Of a stretch of 64,000 nucleotides of DNA, positions 27,048-35,781 are shown in pieces. The stretch's first letter is position 1. Each line of letters opens with the position of its first letter. Both the position numbers and the translations under genes were made by a program. The notes under the pieces were generated by a model that saw only the letters and a list, made by a program, of their open reading frames with translations, was not told the origin of the DNA and did no database searches. Origin of the DNA: Microbispora amethystogenes (lineage in GTDB: Bacteria; Actinomycetota; Actinomycetes; Streptosporangiales; Streptosporangiaceae); the NCBI RefSeq assembly GCF_016863015.1, contig NZ_BOOB01000002.1:49381-113380 (forward strand), in the 5' to 3' direction.

Positions 27048-28199
27048 TCACCACGTGTGGGGGGACGACGACACCGGACGGGACGACGAGACGGGAGGGG
27101 ACGTCGAGCCCGGGGGGACGACGAGACGCACGTCCGTGCCGCCGCCGGGCGGGGAGTCGACGGTCAGCCGGGCGCCGATGAGCAGGGCGCGCTCGCGCAT
27201 CCCGCGGATGCCGGCGCCCTCGGTCTGGGCGCCCCCGCACCCGTCGTCGGCGATGCGCAGGATGAGCCGCCCGTCCTCCTCGGTCAGCGACAGCTCGACC
27301 TGCCGGGCGCGGGAGTGCCTGGCCACGTTCGTCAGCCCTTCCTGCGCGATCCGGTAGAGGACGAGCTCGACCTCCTCGCTGAGCGCGGGCAGCCGCGGGT
27401 CGACGTCGCGGGTGATCCGGATCCCGCTCGCCTGGGAGAAGTCGCTGCCGAGCGCGCTCAGCGCGCTGTGCAGGCCGAGGTCGTCGAGGACACCCGGCCG
27501 CAGCCGCCTGGCGACCTGCCGCACCTCGTCCAGGCTGGCCCGCACCGTCTCCTGCGCGGAGCACAGCTCCCCCCGGAGCTCCTCGGGCGCGCGGTCCACG
27601 ACGCGCTTGAGCTCCAGAAGCGCCACGGTGAGGCTCTGGCCGATCTCGTCGTGCAGTTCCCGCGCGATCCGCCGCCGTTCGCCCTCCTGCGCGGCCAGCG
27701 CGTGCGCGCTGCTCGCGCTGCGCTCGGCTTCGAGCCGTTCGAGCATCTCGTTGAACGTGCCGATGAGCTGGGCGAGGTCGCCGTTTCCGCTGTCGGTCAG
27801 CCGGTCGCCCGCCCGCAGCAGGTCGACCCGCCGCATGAGGGTGGTGAGCGCGTCGAGCGGGGCGAGGCTCCTGCGGATCAGCAACGCGTTGGCCGTGATG
27901 ATCAGGGCCAGCCCCACGGTCAGGACCGGTAGCTCGGTGAGCAGGACCGGTGAGGACACCGTGGCGGGGGAGAGCGCGAGCACCAGCGTCCCGGCGGTGA
28001 AGACCAGTCCGTTGATCACGAACAGCCGCCAGAACAGGGCCCGGGCCGGGTGCCGCGGCCGCGGCGCCGCCGGCGGACGGCCGGTGCGCCGGTCGTCGTG
28101 CCGGTCTGTGCGCTCGTTCACGTCTCCCAGCCTGCTCGTCGTCGTACGCGGGTGTCCATGCGGGGTGCGCCCCATCTCGTGGGGGTCCCTACATGTCAT
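27048..28199 (-). CDS. NarL-type sensor histidine kinase (partner of the 26377 regulator)
   Basis: About 383 residues from ATG 28199, which has AGGAG upstream; a shorter start at GTG 28121 is possible. There are two membrane helices (LFVINGLVFTAGTLVLAL and LPVLTVGLALIITANALLI) with almost no external loop, then a HAMP-like linker. HisKA_3 has ARELHDEIGQSL, His near residue 183, and HATPase has QEGLTNVARHSRARQV, DDGCGG and GIRGMRERA. The near absence of an external sensor domain suggests sensing within the membrane or by a partner. It is divergent from the 28293 gene (93 bp). Confidence 0.92.
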   Translation of the reverse strand: MTCRDPHEMGRTPHGHPRTTTSRLGDVNERTDRHDDRRTGRPPAAPRPRHPARALFWRLFVINGLVFTAGTLVLALSPATVSSPVLLTELPVLTVGLALIITANALLIRRSLAPLDALTTLMRRVDLLRAGDRLTDSGNGDLAQLIGTFNEMLERLEAERSASSAHALAAQEGERRRIARELHDEIGQSLTVALLELKRVVDRAPEELRGELCSAQETVRASLDEVRQVARRLRPGVLDDLGLHSALSALGSDFSQASGIRITRDVDPRLPALSEEVELVLYRIAQEGLTNVARHSRARQVELSLTEEDGRLILRIADDGCGGAQTEGAGIRGMRERALLIGARLTVDSPPGGGTDVRLVVPPGSTSPPVSSSRPVSSSPHTW

Positions 28200-28292
28200 A
28201 CCTCTCCTGATATGGGTGCCGGACCCGATGGTCCTCGGCGGTGCCGTTCCGAAGACTGGAACAGCAGGAACGACGGACGGGAGGTATCCGAG

Positions 28293-28580
28293 ATGGACGT
28301 GACCAGCGCCACCCTGCCCGGCGTCGCCACCGTGCACCAGTGCGTCACCCGCGACGGCCGGCGCTTCGGGGTGCTCGTCGAGAAGTCCGGCCGCCGGCGA
28401 CTCCTCTTCTACGACCCCGCGGAGCCCGACACGGTGCTGCAGGCGATCAGCCTGGAGCAGTGCGAGGCCGACCAGCTCGCGGACATCCTGCACAGCAGGC
28501 CCGTCCTCGACCGGCTCGCCCATCTCGAACGCCGATTCACCGAGTTCACCAAGGCGGCGTGCACCAAGGCGGCCCGATGA
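28293..28580 (+). CDS. small protein resembling the N-terminal domain of cation/proton antiporter regulatory subunits
   Basis: 95 residues. GGGAGG precedes ATG 28293. The sequence ([33 protein letters not shown], here in part, then [19 protein letters not shown]) resembles the N-terminal half of KhtT-like subunits that regulate K+/H+ antiporters, but the usual TrkA_C domain is missing. The stop overlaps the next start (ATGA), so it is coupled to the CBS protein. With an ion transporter downstream, a regulatory role in cation transport is inferred. Confidence 0.62.
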   Translation: MDVTSATLPGVATVHQCVTRDGRRFGVLVEKSGRRRLLFYDPAEPDTVLQAISLEQCEADQLADILHSRPVLDRLAHLERRFTEFTKAACTKAAR

Positions 28581-29083
28581 CCATGGCAAGGAACCTCCGT
28601 CTCCCCGATCGATGTGATGACCTGATGCAAGCGCGCGAAGTCGTCGTGAACCTGCCGACGGTGACCGTCCACGACCCCGTCTCCCGGGCCGTACGGATCA
28701 TGGTGCTGAACCGGATGCCGGGCCTGATCGTGGTGGACGACCGGAGACGGCCGAGCTGGGTGCTGCCCGGCACGCAGGTGCTGCGTCTCACGGTGCCCGG
28801 GGCCTACCAGGAGGACGCGGTGCTCGCCCGGGCGATCGACGAGGCCCACGCCGACCGCTTCTGGCACGAACTGGCCGGCATCACGGTGGGAGACTGCCTG
28901 CCGCCCCAGCCGCCCAGGCCGGTGACGGTGCCCCTCGACGCGACCCTGCTCGAAGTGGCCGCCCTCATGACCCGGCTGCGCAGCCCCATCGTCGCGGTCG
29001 TCGAGCGCGACGGCGCACTGGCCGGGGCGATCACGCTGGAGCGGCTGCTCACCAGCCTGGCCCTCGTCCCGCCGGGCGACTGA
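28577..29083 (+). CDS. CBS-domain protein (tandem pair)
   Basis: 168 residues. ATG 28577 overlaps the previous TGA. A first CBS motif ([24 protein letters not shown], in part) and a second ([28 protein letters not shown]) make one Bateman module, which commonly binds adenine nucleotides. There is no attached effector domain, so it probably acts on a partner, such as the transporter encoded next. A later in-frame ATG before [10 protein letters not shown] is possible. Confidence 0.82.
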   Translation: MTMARNLRLPDRCDDLMQAREVVVNLPTVTVHDPVSRAVRIMVLNRMPGLIVVDDRRRPSWVLPGTQVLRLTVPGAYQEDAVLARAIDEAHADRFWHELAGITVGDCLPPQPPRPVTVPLDATLLEVAALMTRLRSPIVAVVERDGALAGAITLERLLTSLALVPPGD

Positions 29084-29460
29084 CCGCCACGAGCGGGCCG
29101 CCGCGACCGCCGGAGCCCCGGTCCGCCGGAGTCCCGGTCCGCCGGCGCCCCCAGGCCCCCGCGGCCGCCGGTGCCCCCGGGCCGCGGGGGCCGCCCCCGC
29201 CTTTCCCGGCTGTCACGTCGCCCAGCCGCGTCGCCATCCCGCCTTCCGCGCGCTTTCCCGTCACCTTGCTTCCTGCCGTCACGTCCCTTCCCGCTTTCGT
29301 GGTCGTGCCGTGCGGCACGTCCCTGTTCCGGAGGTTCCGTCATCCACCGCTTCGCCCTGCCGTCGCCGTCCTCGTCGCGCCCTCCCGCCGGGACACCGTG
29401 CCGGACCTCCGCCGACCACGCACGCCGCGCCCGCCTCGCCGGACCCCCGGGGCGCCGTAC
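29084..29460 (+). other. 377-bp spacer before the ArsB/NhaD-type gene
   Basis: No gene is supported. The left end has two to three copies of a 16-bp unit (ccgccggagtcccggt, about 29108-29150). A hairpin CGTGCC-GTGC-GGCACG lies at 29304-29319. The rest is pyrimidine-rich. An in-frame extension of the transporter through here would be Pro/Arg-rich and is not believed. Confidence 0.4.
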
Positions 29461-30747
29461 GTGAGCGCCGTCGCCTCTTTCTCGATCTTCCTGGCGGCGT
29501 TCGCCCTCATCGCGTCGGAGAAGGTGCACAAGGTCAAGGTGGTCCTCGTCGCCGCCGGCGCGATGGCCGTCCTGGGGCTGATCCCCGGCGACGACGTGTT
29601 CTTCTCCGAGACCGCCGGCATCGACTGGAACGTCATCTTCCTGCTGCTCGGCATGATGATCATCGTTGGCGTCGTCAAGCAGACGGGCGTCTTCGACTAC
29701 CTCGCCATCTGGGCGGCGAAGAGATCCCAGGGCAGGCCCTACCGGCTGATGGTCATGCTGATGATCATCACTGCCGTCGCCTCGCCGTTCCTGGACAACG
29801 TCACCACGATCATGCTCGTCGCGCCGGTCACCGTGGTCGTCTGCGACCGGCTCCGCATCCCGGCCCAGCCGTACCTGATCGCCGAGGTCCTGGCGTCCAA
29901 CATCGGCGGCGCGGCGACGCTCATCGGCGATCCCCCCAACATCATCATCGGCAGCCGCGCCGGGCTGACCTTCAACGACTTCCTCGCCCACATGGCGCCG
30001 ATCGTGGTCGTCGTCTTCGTGGTGTTCGTGCTGCTCACCCGCGTGCTCTTCCGCAGGTCGTTCCACTACGACCCCGAGCGGGTGGCCGCGGTGATGGCGC
30101 TGCAGGAACGGCGGGCCATCACCGACCCCCGCCTGCTCGTACGGTGCCTGATCGTGCTCGCCGGGGTCGTCGCCGGGTTCTGCCTGCACGCCGTGGTGCA
30201 CGTGGAACCGTCGATCGTCGCCCTGGTGGGCGCCGGGGTGATGCTGCTGGTGTCCCGCGCCGACGTGCCGGAGGTCCTGCGCGAGGTCGAGTGGACCACG
30301 CTGGTCTTCTTCATGGGCCTGTTCGTCATGGTCGCCGGGCTCGTGCACACCGGCGTCATCGCGACGATCGGCGGCTGGGCGGTCGGCGCGCTCGGCGACG
30401 ACTACTTCCTCGCGGCCACGGCGCTGCTGTTCGGCTCCGGGGTGCTGGGCGCGTTCTTCGACAACATCCCCTACGTCGCCACGATGGTGCCGGTCGTGGA
30501 GGAGATGGTCGCCCAGGCGCCGGACGCGCAGACGGGCCAGGCGCTGTGGTGGTCCTTCGCTCTGGGGGCCGACTTCAGCGGCAACGGCACCGCGGTGGCG
30601 GCGAGCGCCAACGTCGTGGCCGTCGGCATCGCCGCCCGGACCGGCCACCGCATCGGCTTCTGGCAGTTCACCAGGTACGGCATCCTGGTCACCCTGCTGA
30701 GCATCACGATGGCCTGGGGCTACGTCTGGCTGCGGTACTTCCTCTGA
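29461..30747 (+). CDS. ArsB/NhaD-family ion transporter
   Basis: 428 residues, eleven to twelve membrane helices. Family signatures are DNVTTIMLVAPVTVV, ASNIGGAATLIGDPPNIIIGS and FFDNIPYVATMVPVVEEM; the two inverted N-x-T/D-N motifs are the substrate-binding hairpins. The family includes NhaD Na+/H+ antiporters, ArsB arsenite carriers and P-protein relatives. There is no arsR, arsA or arsC beside it, and antiporter-regulator-like and CBS genes precede it, so a sodium/proton antiporter is favoured. GTG 29461 gives a protein starting directly at the first helix. Confidence 0.88.
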   Translation: MSAVASFSIFLAAFALIASEKVHKVKVVLVAAGAMAVLGLIPGDDVFFSETAGIDWNVIFLLLGMMIIVGVVKQTGVFDYLAIWAAKRSQGRPYRLMVMLMIITAVASPFLDNVTTIMLVAPVTVVVCDRLRIPAQPYLIAEVLASNIGGAATLIGDPPNIIIGSRAGLTFNDFLAHMAPIVVVVFVVFVLLTRVLFRRSFHYDPERVAAVMALQERRAITDPRLLVRCLIVLAGVVAGFCLHAVVHVEPSIVALVGAGVMLLVSRADVPEVLREVEWTTLVFFMGLFVMVAGLVHTGVIATIGGWAVGALGDDYFLAATALLFGSGVLGAFFDNIPYVATMVPVVEEMVAQAPDAQTGQALWWSFALGADFSGNGTAVAASANVVAVGIAARTGHRIGFWQFTRYGILVTLLSITMAWGYVWLRYFL

Positions 30748-30801
30748 CCAGCCGCGCTCACGGCGCGGGGCTCTAGAGGGGCCCGGTGCTCTACCCGGTG
30801 C

Positions 30802-31593
30802 TTAGAAGGGGGCGGTGCAGTGGAAGATCGCCGTGCCGGGCAGCAGGCGTCCGCGCAGCGGGCTCCAGCCGCCCCAGGCGCGGTCGTGGCCGGGCGGCCA
30901 CTCCGGCTCGGTCAGGCCGGTCAGGGTCAGGCCGGCGCCGGTGATCAGGCCGACCCAGTCGCCCAGCGTCCGGTGGTGCTCCACGTACGACGGCTCGCCC
31001 TCGTCGGAGTACTCGACGTACGGCGACCGGTCGAAGTAGGGGCGGTCGGCGGTCAGGCCGCGCGGCCCGGGATCGTCGGGAAACGCCCACCGGACGGGGT
31101 GGCTGACGGAGAACACGAACCGGCCGCCGGGACGCAGCACCCGGCGCACCTCGGCCAGCACCGCCGCGGCGTCCGCGACGAACGGCAGCGCGCCGTAGGC
31201 GGAGCACGCGAGGTCGAACGAGCGGTCCGCGAACGGCAGTGTCTCGGCGTCGGCCTGCACGACGGGCAGCCGCACCCCGGCCGCCATGTCGATGCGCCGG
31301 GAGTGCTGCAACTGCCGGTGGGACAGGTCGGCGCCGACGACCGTCGCGCCCTGCCCGAGCAGCCACCGGCCGCACTGCCCGGCCCCGCACCCGATCTCCA
31401 GGATCCGGCGGCCGGTGACCTCGCCCAGCAGGCGCGCGCCGGCCTCGTCGAGCCCCTCGGGGCACCAGACGAAGCCGTCGTCGCGCAGGAACCCGCCGTG
31501 CTCGGCCTGGTAGTCGTCGGCCGCGCCGTCCCACCAGCCCCGGTTGGCCCGGGAGGTCTGCGACCGGGAGACCGGCCGCCGTCCGACGTCCAC
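30802..31593 (-). CDS. class I SAM-dependent methyltransferase
   Basis: 263 residues. It begins WWDGAADDYQAEHGGFL. Motif I is ILEIGCGAGQCGRWLLGQG, motif II VVGADLSHRQLQ, then SFDLACSAYGALPFV and VLRPGGRFVFSVSHPVRW. The type is common beside lipoate genes in actinobacteria; the substrate is unknown. It is convergent with the transporter gene and the last gene on the minus strand in the lipA block. Confidence 0.85.
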   Translation of the reverse strand: MDVGRRPVSRSQTSRANRGWWDGAADDYQAEHGGFLRDDGFVWCPEGLDEAGARLLGEVTGRRILEIGCGAGQCGRWLLGQGATVVGADLSHRQLQHSRRIDMAAGVRLPVVQADAETLPFADRSFDLACSAYGALPFVADAAAVLAEVRRVLRPGGRFVFSVSHPVRWAFPDDPGPRGLTADRPYFDRSPYVEYSDEGEPSYVEHHRTLGDWVGLITGAGLTLTGLTEPEWPPGHDRAWGGWSPLRGRLLPGTAIFHCTAPF

Positions 31594-31620
31594 GTGTCGT
31601 CGTCTTCCGGACGGTTCTCG

Positions 31621-32292
31621 TCAGCGCATCTTCGGGCCGCGCGGCATGCGCATGCCCTTGGGAATCGGCCCCTTGGGCATCGGCACGGCGGGGGTGAGCG
31701 CGCGCATCCGGTTGTTGACCTCAGACACCGCGCCCTTCTTCAGGTTGCGGGGCAGCTTCATCATGTGCCGCTGGAGCTTGGCCAGGGGGACCTGGCCGTC
31801 GGCGTCACCGCACTGGATGTCGTAGACCGGCACGTCGATCGCGACCCGCTGCACGCGCTTCTTCTCCGCGACGAGCATCCGCTGGACCCGGTTCGGCGGG
31901 CCCTCGGAGACCAGGATGACCCCCGGGAAGCCGACCACCCGGAAGACCATGTCCTGGTCGCGGTTGACCGCGACCGGCTTCTCCTCGACGTACCACGTGC
32001 CGCGCAGGCTCTGCAGGATCGCGTACGACGCGCCCGGCTGGCCGTGCAGCATGGAGTACTGCGACTTCTGCGCGTAGCGGCTGAAGACGAACATGCCCAC
32101 GAGGATGGCGGCGAAGACGCCGAAGACGATCCACGTCCAGCCGAAGATCACGCCGATGACGACGAACAGGGCGAGTGTCCCGGCTGCCGACGCGTAGACG
32201 ATCGGCATGCCCTTCGGATTCGCCTGTTGAATGATCTGTGCGACCATCCGGATCTGCTTGAGGCGTCCCGGAGCCGCTGCGTCTTTGGCCAT
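31621..32292 (-). CDS. DUF4191 family membrane protein
   Basis: 223 residues. Two membrane helices (about 35-80: IVYASAAGTLALFVVIGVIF and WIVFGVFAAILVGMFVF) are followed by a soluble part with YIEEKP-like AVNRDQDMVFRVVGFPGVILVSEG and a basic tail rich in Pro, Lys, Met and Gly. The family is conserved next to lipA in actinobacteria and has no proven function. It lies 45 bp downstream of lipA. Confidence 0.9.
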   Translation of the reverse strand: MAKDAAAPGRLKQIRMVAQIIQQANPKGMPIVYASAAGTLALFVVIGVIFGWTWIVFGVFAAILVGMFVFSRYAQKSQYSMLHGQPGASYAILQSLRGTWYVEEKPVAVNRDQDMVFRVVGFPGVILVSEGPPNRVQRMLVAEKKRVQRVAIDVPVYDIQCGDADGQVPLAKLQRHMMKLPRNLKKGAVSEVNNRMRALTPAVPMPKGPIPKGMRMPRGPKMR

Positions 32293-32337
32293 GTCCTGAA
32301 GGATACAAACGCCGAGCTGACTTAATGAAAACGAGAC

Positions 32338-33261
32338 TCACGCACGGGCGGCGATCGCCTGCTGGTAGAGCCGCCCGGCCCGGTAGGACGAGCGGACCAG
32401 CGGGCCGGACATGACGCCGGCGAAGCCGATCTCCTCGGCCACGTGCTGCAGCTCGACGAACTCCTCGGGCTTGACCCAGCGGTCCACGGGGTGGTGGCGC
32501 GGGGTGGGCCGCAGGTACTGCGTGATCGTCACCAGGTCGCATCCGGCCTCGTGGAGGTCGCGCAGCGCCTGGACGATCTCCTCGCGCTCCTCTCCCATGC
32601 CGAGGATGAGGTTCGACTTGGTGACCAGCCCCGCCTCGCGGGCCATGGTGATCACCGCGAGCGACCGCTCGTAGCGGAACGCCGGGCGGATCCGCTTGAA
32701 GATCCGCGGCACGGTCTCGATGTTGTGCGCGAAGACCTCGGGCCGGGCGGAGAAGACCTCCTCCAGCTGGTCGCGGTCGCCGTTGAAGTCGGGCGCCAGC
32801 AGTTCGACGCCGCAGCCCGGGACCATCTCGTGGATCTGCCGGGCGGTCTCGGCGTACAGCCAGGAGCCGCCGTCGGGCAGGTCGTCGCGGGCGACGCCGG
32901 TCACCGTGGCGTAGCGCAGGCCCATCTGGAGGACCGACTCGGCGACGCGGCGCGGCTCGTCCCTGTCGTACTCCGCGGGCTTGCCGGTGTCGATCTGGCA
33001 GAAGTCGCAGCGCCGGGTGCACTGGTCACCCCCGATGAGGAAGGTGGCCTCGCGGTCCTCCCAGCACTCGGAGATGTTGGGGCAGCCCGCCTCCTGGCAC
33101 ACGGTGTGCAGCCCCGCGCCCTTCACCAGCGATTTGATCTCGGTGAAGTTCGGGCCGTTGCGCAGCCGCGTCTTGATCCACGGCGGCTTCTTCTCGATGG
33201 GGACCTGACTGTTGCGCACCTCCAGGCGGAGGAGCTTTCGACCTTCCGGAGCGACCGTCAC
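32338..33261 (-). CDS. lipA: lipoyl synthase
   Basis: 307 residues, full length. Radical SAM cluster motif CTRRCDFC and the auxiliary cluster motif C-x4-C-x5-C in [14 protein letters not shown] are both intact. The C-terminal RSSYRAG provides the conserved Ser ligand. It inserts two sulfurs into protein-bound octanoyl groups. GTG 33261 overlaps the lipB stop (GTGA), so translation is coupled. The usual partner LipB is encoded immediately upstream but looks catalytically altered. Confidence 0.96.
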   Translation of the reverse strand: MTVAPEGRKLLRLEVRNSQVPIEKKPPWIKTRLRNGPNFTEIKSLVKGAGLHTVCQEAGCPNISECWEDREATFLIGGDQCTRRCDFCQIDTGKPAEYDRDEPRRVAESVLQMGLRYATVTGVARDDLPDGGSWLYAETARQIHEMVPGCGVELLAPDFNGDRDQLEEVFSARPEVFAHNIETVPRIFKRIRPAFRYERSLAVITMAREAGLVTKSNLILGMGEEREEIVQALRDLHEAGCDLVTITQYLRPTPRHHPVDRWVKPEEFVELQHVAEEIGFAGVMSGPLVRSSYRAGRLYQQAIAARA

Positions 33262-33962
33262 CAGTCCAGCTTATTACCCGGCCCGACCTCGCCCGCCTCG
33301 CCCAGGTCCTCCTCGTACAGGTCGTACGGCTCCTCGCCGAGCGCCTCGGCGAGGCGCTTGCCGGCGAAGGGGATGACCTCGTCGACCGTGATGCGCCTGC
33401 CGGTCTCCGCCGACAGCGAGGTGACCCCCGCGTCGTCGCCGGTGAGGTCACCGGTGATGCGGTTGTACCAGCTCAGGTCGTTGACGCAGTTGAGCGCGAA
33501 GCCGTGCATGGTCACCCCGCCGGCGACCCGGATCCCGATCGTGCCGAGCCTGCGGTCGGGCAGCCCGTGGGACGGGTCGCCGGGCACCCACAACCCGCCG
33601 CGCCCCTCGACCCGCCGCGCGGCCAGCCCGAAGTCGGCGCAGACCTGCATCAGGACCTCCTCCAGCAGCCGCAGGTAGGAGACGACGTCGGTGATCCGGA
33701 TGATCGGATAGCAGACGAGCTGGCCCGGGCCGTGCCAGGCGAGCTTCCCGCCCCGGTCCACGTCGATGACGGGGGTGCCGTCGGCCGGCCGCTCGTGCGG
33801 CAGGGTCCGCTTGCCCGCGGTGTAGACGGGGGCGTGCTCCAGCATCAGGCACAGGTCGGAGATCTCGCCGGCCGCGCGACGGGCGTGCAACCGCCGCTGC
33901 AGGGCCCAGACCTGCTCGTACGGAACGTCCACTCCAAGGCGGACGATGGCCAAGCCCTTCAC
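33258..33962 (-). CDS. lipB: LipB-like octanoyltransferase lacking canonical catalytic residues
   Basis: 234 residues. The fold and most motifs are Lip[60 protein letters not shown]. The expected P-C-G active-site motif (Cys169 in E. coli, Cys176 in M. tuberculosis) is replaced by [10 protein letters not shown] (residues 168-177), with one residue more than usual. The catalytic Lys position (GxK-IAAIG in relatives) is Arg138 in PDRRLGTIG. The replaced stretch coincides with a perfect palindrome at 33439-33454. No frameshift explains it. Activity is therefore doubtful. GTG 33962 overlaps the upstream stop, and its own stop overlaps lipA. Confidence 0.85.
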   Translation of the reverse strand: MKGLAIVRLGVDVPYEQVWALQRRLHARRAAGEISDLCLMLEHAPVYTAGKRTLPHERPADGTPVIDVDRGGKLAWHGPGQLVCYPIIRITDVVSYLRLLEEVLMQVCADFGLAARRVEGRGGLWVPGDPSHGLPDRRLGTIGIRVAGGVTMHGFALNCVNDLSWYNRITGDLTGDDAGVTSLSAETGRRITVDEVIPFAGKRLAEALGEEPYDLYEEDLGEAGEVGPGNKLDW

Positions 33963-34708
33963 GAGGACAGGGTAGTGGAGGTCAGCAGCCGGGGCTCGAC
34001 CCGCAGCTCCTTGACGGCGGGCCCGTCGCGCTCGATCCGGTAGGCGTACCCCCGGGGATCGATGGTCACGGCCTGGATGAACTCGGTGCCGACGTAGTGC
34101 AGCGCCACGCCCTCGTCGGCGGCGTACCCCTCCGGCAGCTCGCCGGAGGCGACCGACTCGTGCAGCAGCGCCCGGCGCTGCGGGTCGGAGTTGTAGTGGA
34201 CGCCGCAGGAGTACGGCAGCAGGGCCAGGCCCTCGGACCAGGGCCGCAGCCTCGGCCCGAACGAGTCGGTGTTGCCCCCGACGTGCCAGCACAGCGCCCC
34301 GGCGCTCTGCCCGGACAGCACCACGCCCGCGCGCCAGGCCTCGGCGAACGCCTCGTCGAGGCCGTGCAACCGCCACAGCGCGGCGAGGTTGGCGACGCTG
34401 CCGCCGCTCACGTAGATCGCGTCCTGCTCCAGGATCCACTCGCGGGGGTCGGCGACGTTGGGCATCGGGAACACCGTCAGGTGGCTGACCTCGACGTCCC
34501 AGCGGGCGAACGCGCCGTACATCTTCAGCAGCCAGTCGGCGTCGTCGCCCGTGGCGGTGGCGAGCAGCCCGAGCTTGGGCCGGTCCTGCCCGGTCAGGTC
34601 GAGGACGTAACGCAGCAGCGCGGTCGGCTCGATGAACCCGTACCGCTCCGACTGCCGGAACGAGCCGCCCCCGATGGCGACGATGTGCGACTGCCCGATG
34701 CGGCTCAT
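33959..34708 (-). CDS. peptidase S51 family protein (PepE/cyanophycinase-like)
   Basis: 249 residues. VVLSGQSAGALCWH holds the nucleophile Ser in the family's G-x-SAG context; preceding signatures are IVAIGGGSF and YVSGGSVANLAALWR. Members are Ser dipeptidases acting on Asp-X peptides or cyanophycin. ATG 34708 follows a GGTGGGG stretch. It is coupled to lipB by a GTGA overlap. Position in the lipoate operon is not explained by known function. Confidence 0.86.
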   Translation of the reverse strand: MSRIGQSHIVAIGGGSFRQSERYGFIEPTALLRYVLDLTGQDRPKLGLLATATGDDADWLLKMYGAFARWDVEVSHLTVFPMPNVADPREWILEQDAIYVSGGSVANLAALWRLHGLDEAFAEAWRAGVVLSGQSAGALCWHVGGNTDSFGPRLRPWSEGLALLPYSCGVHYNSDPQRRALLHESVASGELPEGYAADEGVALHYVGTEFIQAVTIDPRGYAYRIERDGPAVKELRVEPRLLTSTTLSS

Positions 34709-34743
34709 GCCCCACCACTTCCGTGTCCGGATCGACTGACTCT

Positions 34744-35637
34744 TCAGAGTACGGCGGCCAGGGCGTCGCCGATGGCGGGATGGGCGAACCGGTGACCTGC
34801 GTCGAGGAGCCGCCGGGGGAGCACCCGCTGGCCCGCGAGCAGGGCCTCGTCGGCGAACTCGCCGAGCGCCAGGCGCAGCGCGAGGCGCGGGGCCGGGACC
34901 GGCATCACCGGGCGCTTCAGCGCCTTCGCGAGGGCGGCGGTGTAGTCGGCGTTCGTCACCGGTTCGGGCGCGGTCAGGTTGACCGGCCCGGACAGGTCCT
35001 CGCGGGAGAGCAGGAAGCGGACCGCGTCCACCCAGTCGGGCAGCGAGATCCACGACACGTACTGCCTGCCGCTGCCGAGGACGGCCCCCGCGCCCATCTT
35101 GAAGATCGGCAGCATCCGGGCGAGCGCGCCGCCCCGGCCGCTGAGCACCACGCCGGTGCGCATCCGCGCCACCCGGAGGCCCGCCTCCGCGGCGGGGACC
35201 GTGGCGTCCTCCCAGGCACGCACAAGGTCGGCCAGGAAGCCCTTCCCCGGCGGGGCGGACTCGTCCACCGCCCGGTCACCCGTGTCGCCGTAGAAGCCGA
35301 TCGCCGAGGAGGACAGCAGGACACGCGGCCCGCCGTCCGCGCGGGCCAGCGCCTCGGAGAGCGTCCGCGTGCCGGAGACCCGGCTCTCCACCAGCTCCCG
35401 CTTGTACGCGTCCGACCACCGGCGGTCGCCGATCCCCGCCCCGGCGAGGTGGACGACGGTGTCGGCGCCCTCCAGGGCCGCCGGGTCGAGCACCCCGCCC
35501 GCAGGGTCCCAGAAGCGCTCGTCGGGCGCAGCGGGCTCGCGCCGTACCAGGCGGCGCACCTCGTGCCCGTCGTCCCGCAGCGAGCTCACCAGGGCCGAGC
35601 CGAGCAGACCGGACGCACCGGTCACCACAGTCGTCAT
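34744..35637 (-). CDS. TIGR01777-type NAD-dependent epimerase/SDR family protein
   Basis: About 297 residues from ATG 35637; an in-frame ATG three codons earlier exists. The Rossmann motif is VVTGASGLLGSALV. DTVVHLAGAGIGDRRW, SSSAIGFYGDTGDR and RTGVVLSGRGGAL are typical of the TIGR01777/YfcH group, followed by a DUF1731-like C-terminus. The family's substrate is not well defined. It starts after the sucB terminator, so it likely has its own promoter. Confidence 0.87.
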   Translation of the reverse strand: MTTVVTGASGLLGSALVSSLRDDGHEVRRLVRREPAAPDERFWDPAGGVLDPAALEGADTVVHLAGAGIGDRRWSDAYKRELVESRVSGTRTLSEALARADGGPRVLLSSSAIGFYGDTGDRAVDESAPPGKGFLADLVRAWEDATVPAAEAGLRVARMRTGVVLSGRGGALARMLPIFKMGAGAVLGSGRQYVSWISLPDWVDAVRFLLSREDLSGPVNLTAPEPVTNADYTAALAKALKRPVMPVPAPRLALRLALGEFADEALLAGQRVLPRRLLDAGHRFAHPAIGDALAAVL

Positions 35638-35662
35638 CGTCTCCACAGCCCCTTATACGCCG

Positions 35663-35693
35663 GAAGCCGCCCCGCGGGATGCGGAGCGGCTTC
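35663..35693 (-). terminator. terminator downstream of sucB
   Basis: GAAGCCGC pairs with GCGGCTTC, enclosing CCGC-GGGAT-GCGG. It lies about 90 bases past the sucB stop. Confidence 0.65.
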
Positions 35694-35781
35694 ACGGTCA
35701 CGCCAGGATCGGTACGGCCCGGCGCGGTGCGGCTACGCGCCGGCTCCGCGCCCGGCGACAGTCCCGGGCCTGGCTTCCCGA

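Noticed and set aside
29461..30747. Arsenite efflux operon
   Set aside because: The transporter family includes ArsB, but no arsR, arsC or arsA accompanies it and the neighbours resemble cation antiporter regulators.
33439..33454. Operator inside lipB
   Set aside because: The palindrome CCGGTGA-GG-TCACCGG is perfect but lies deep inside the coding region; it is reported only for its coincidence with the lost active site.
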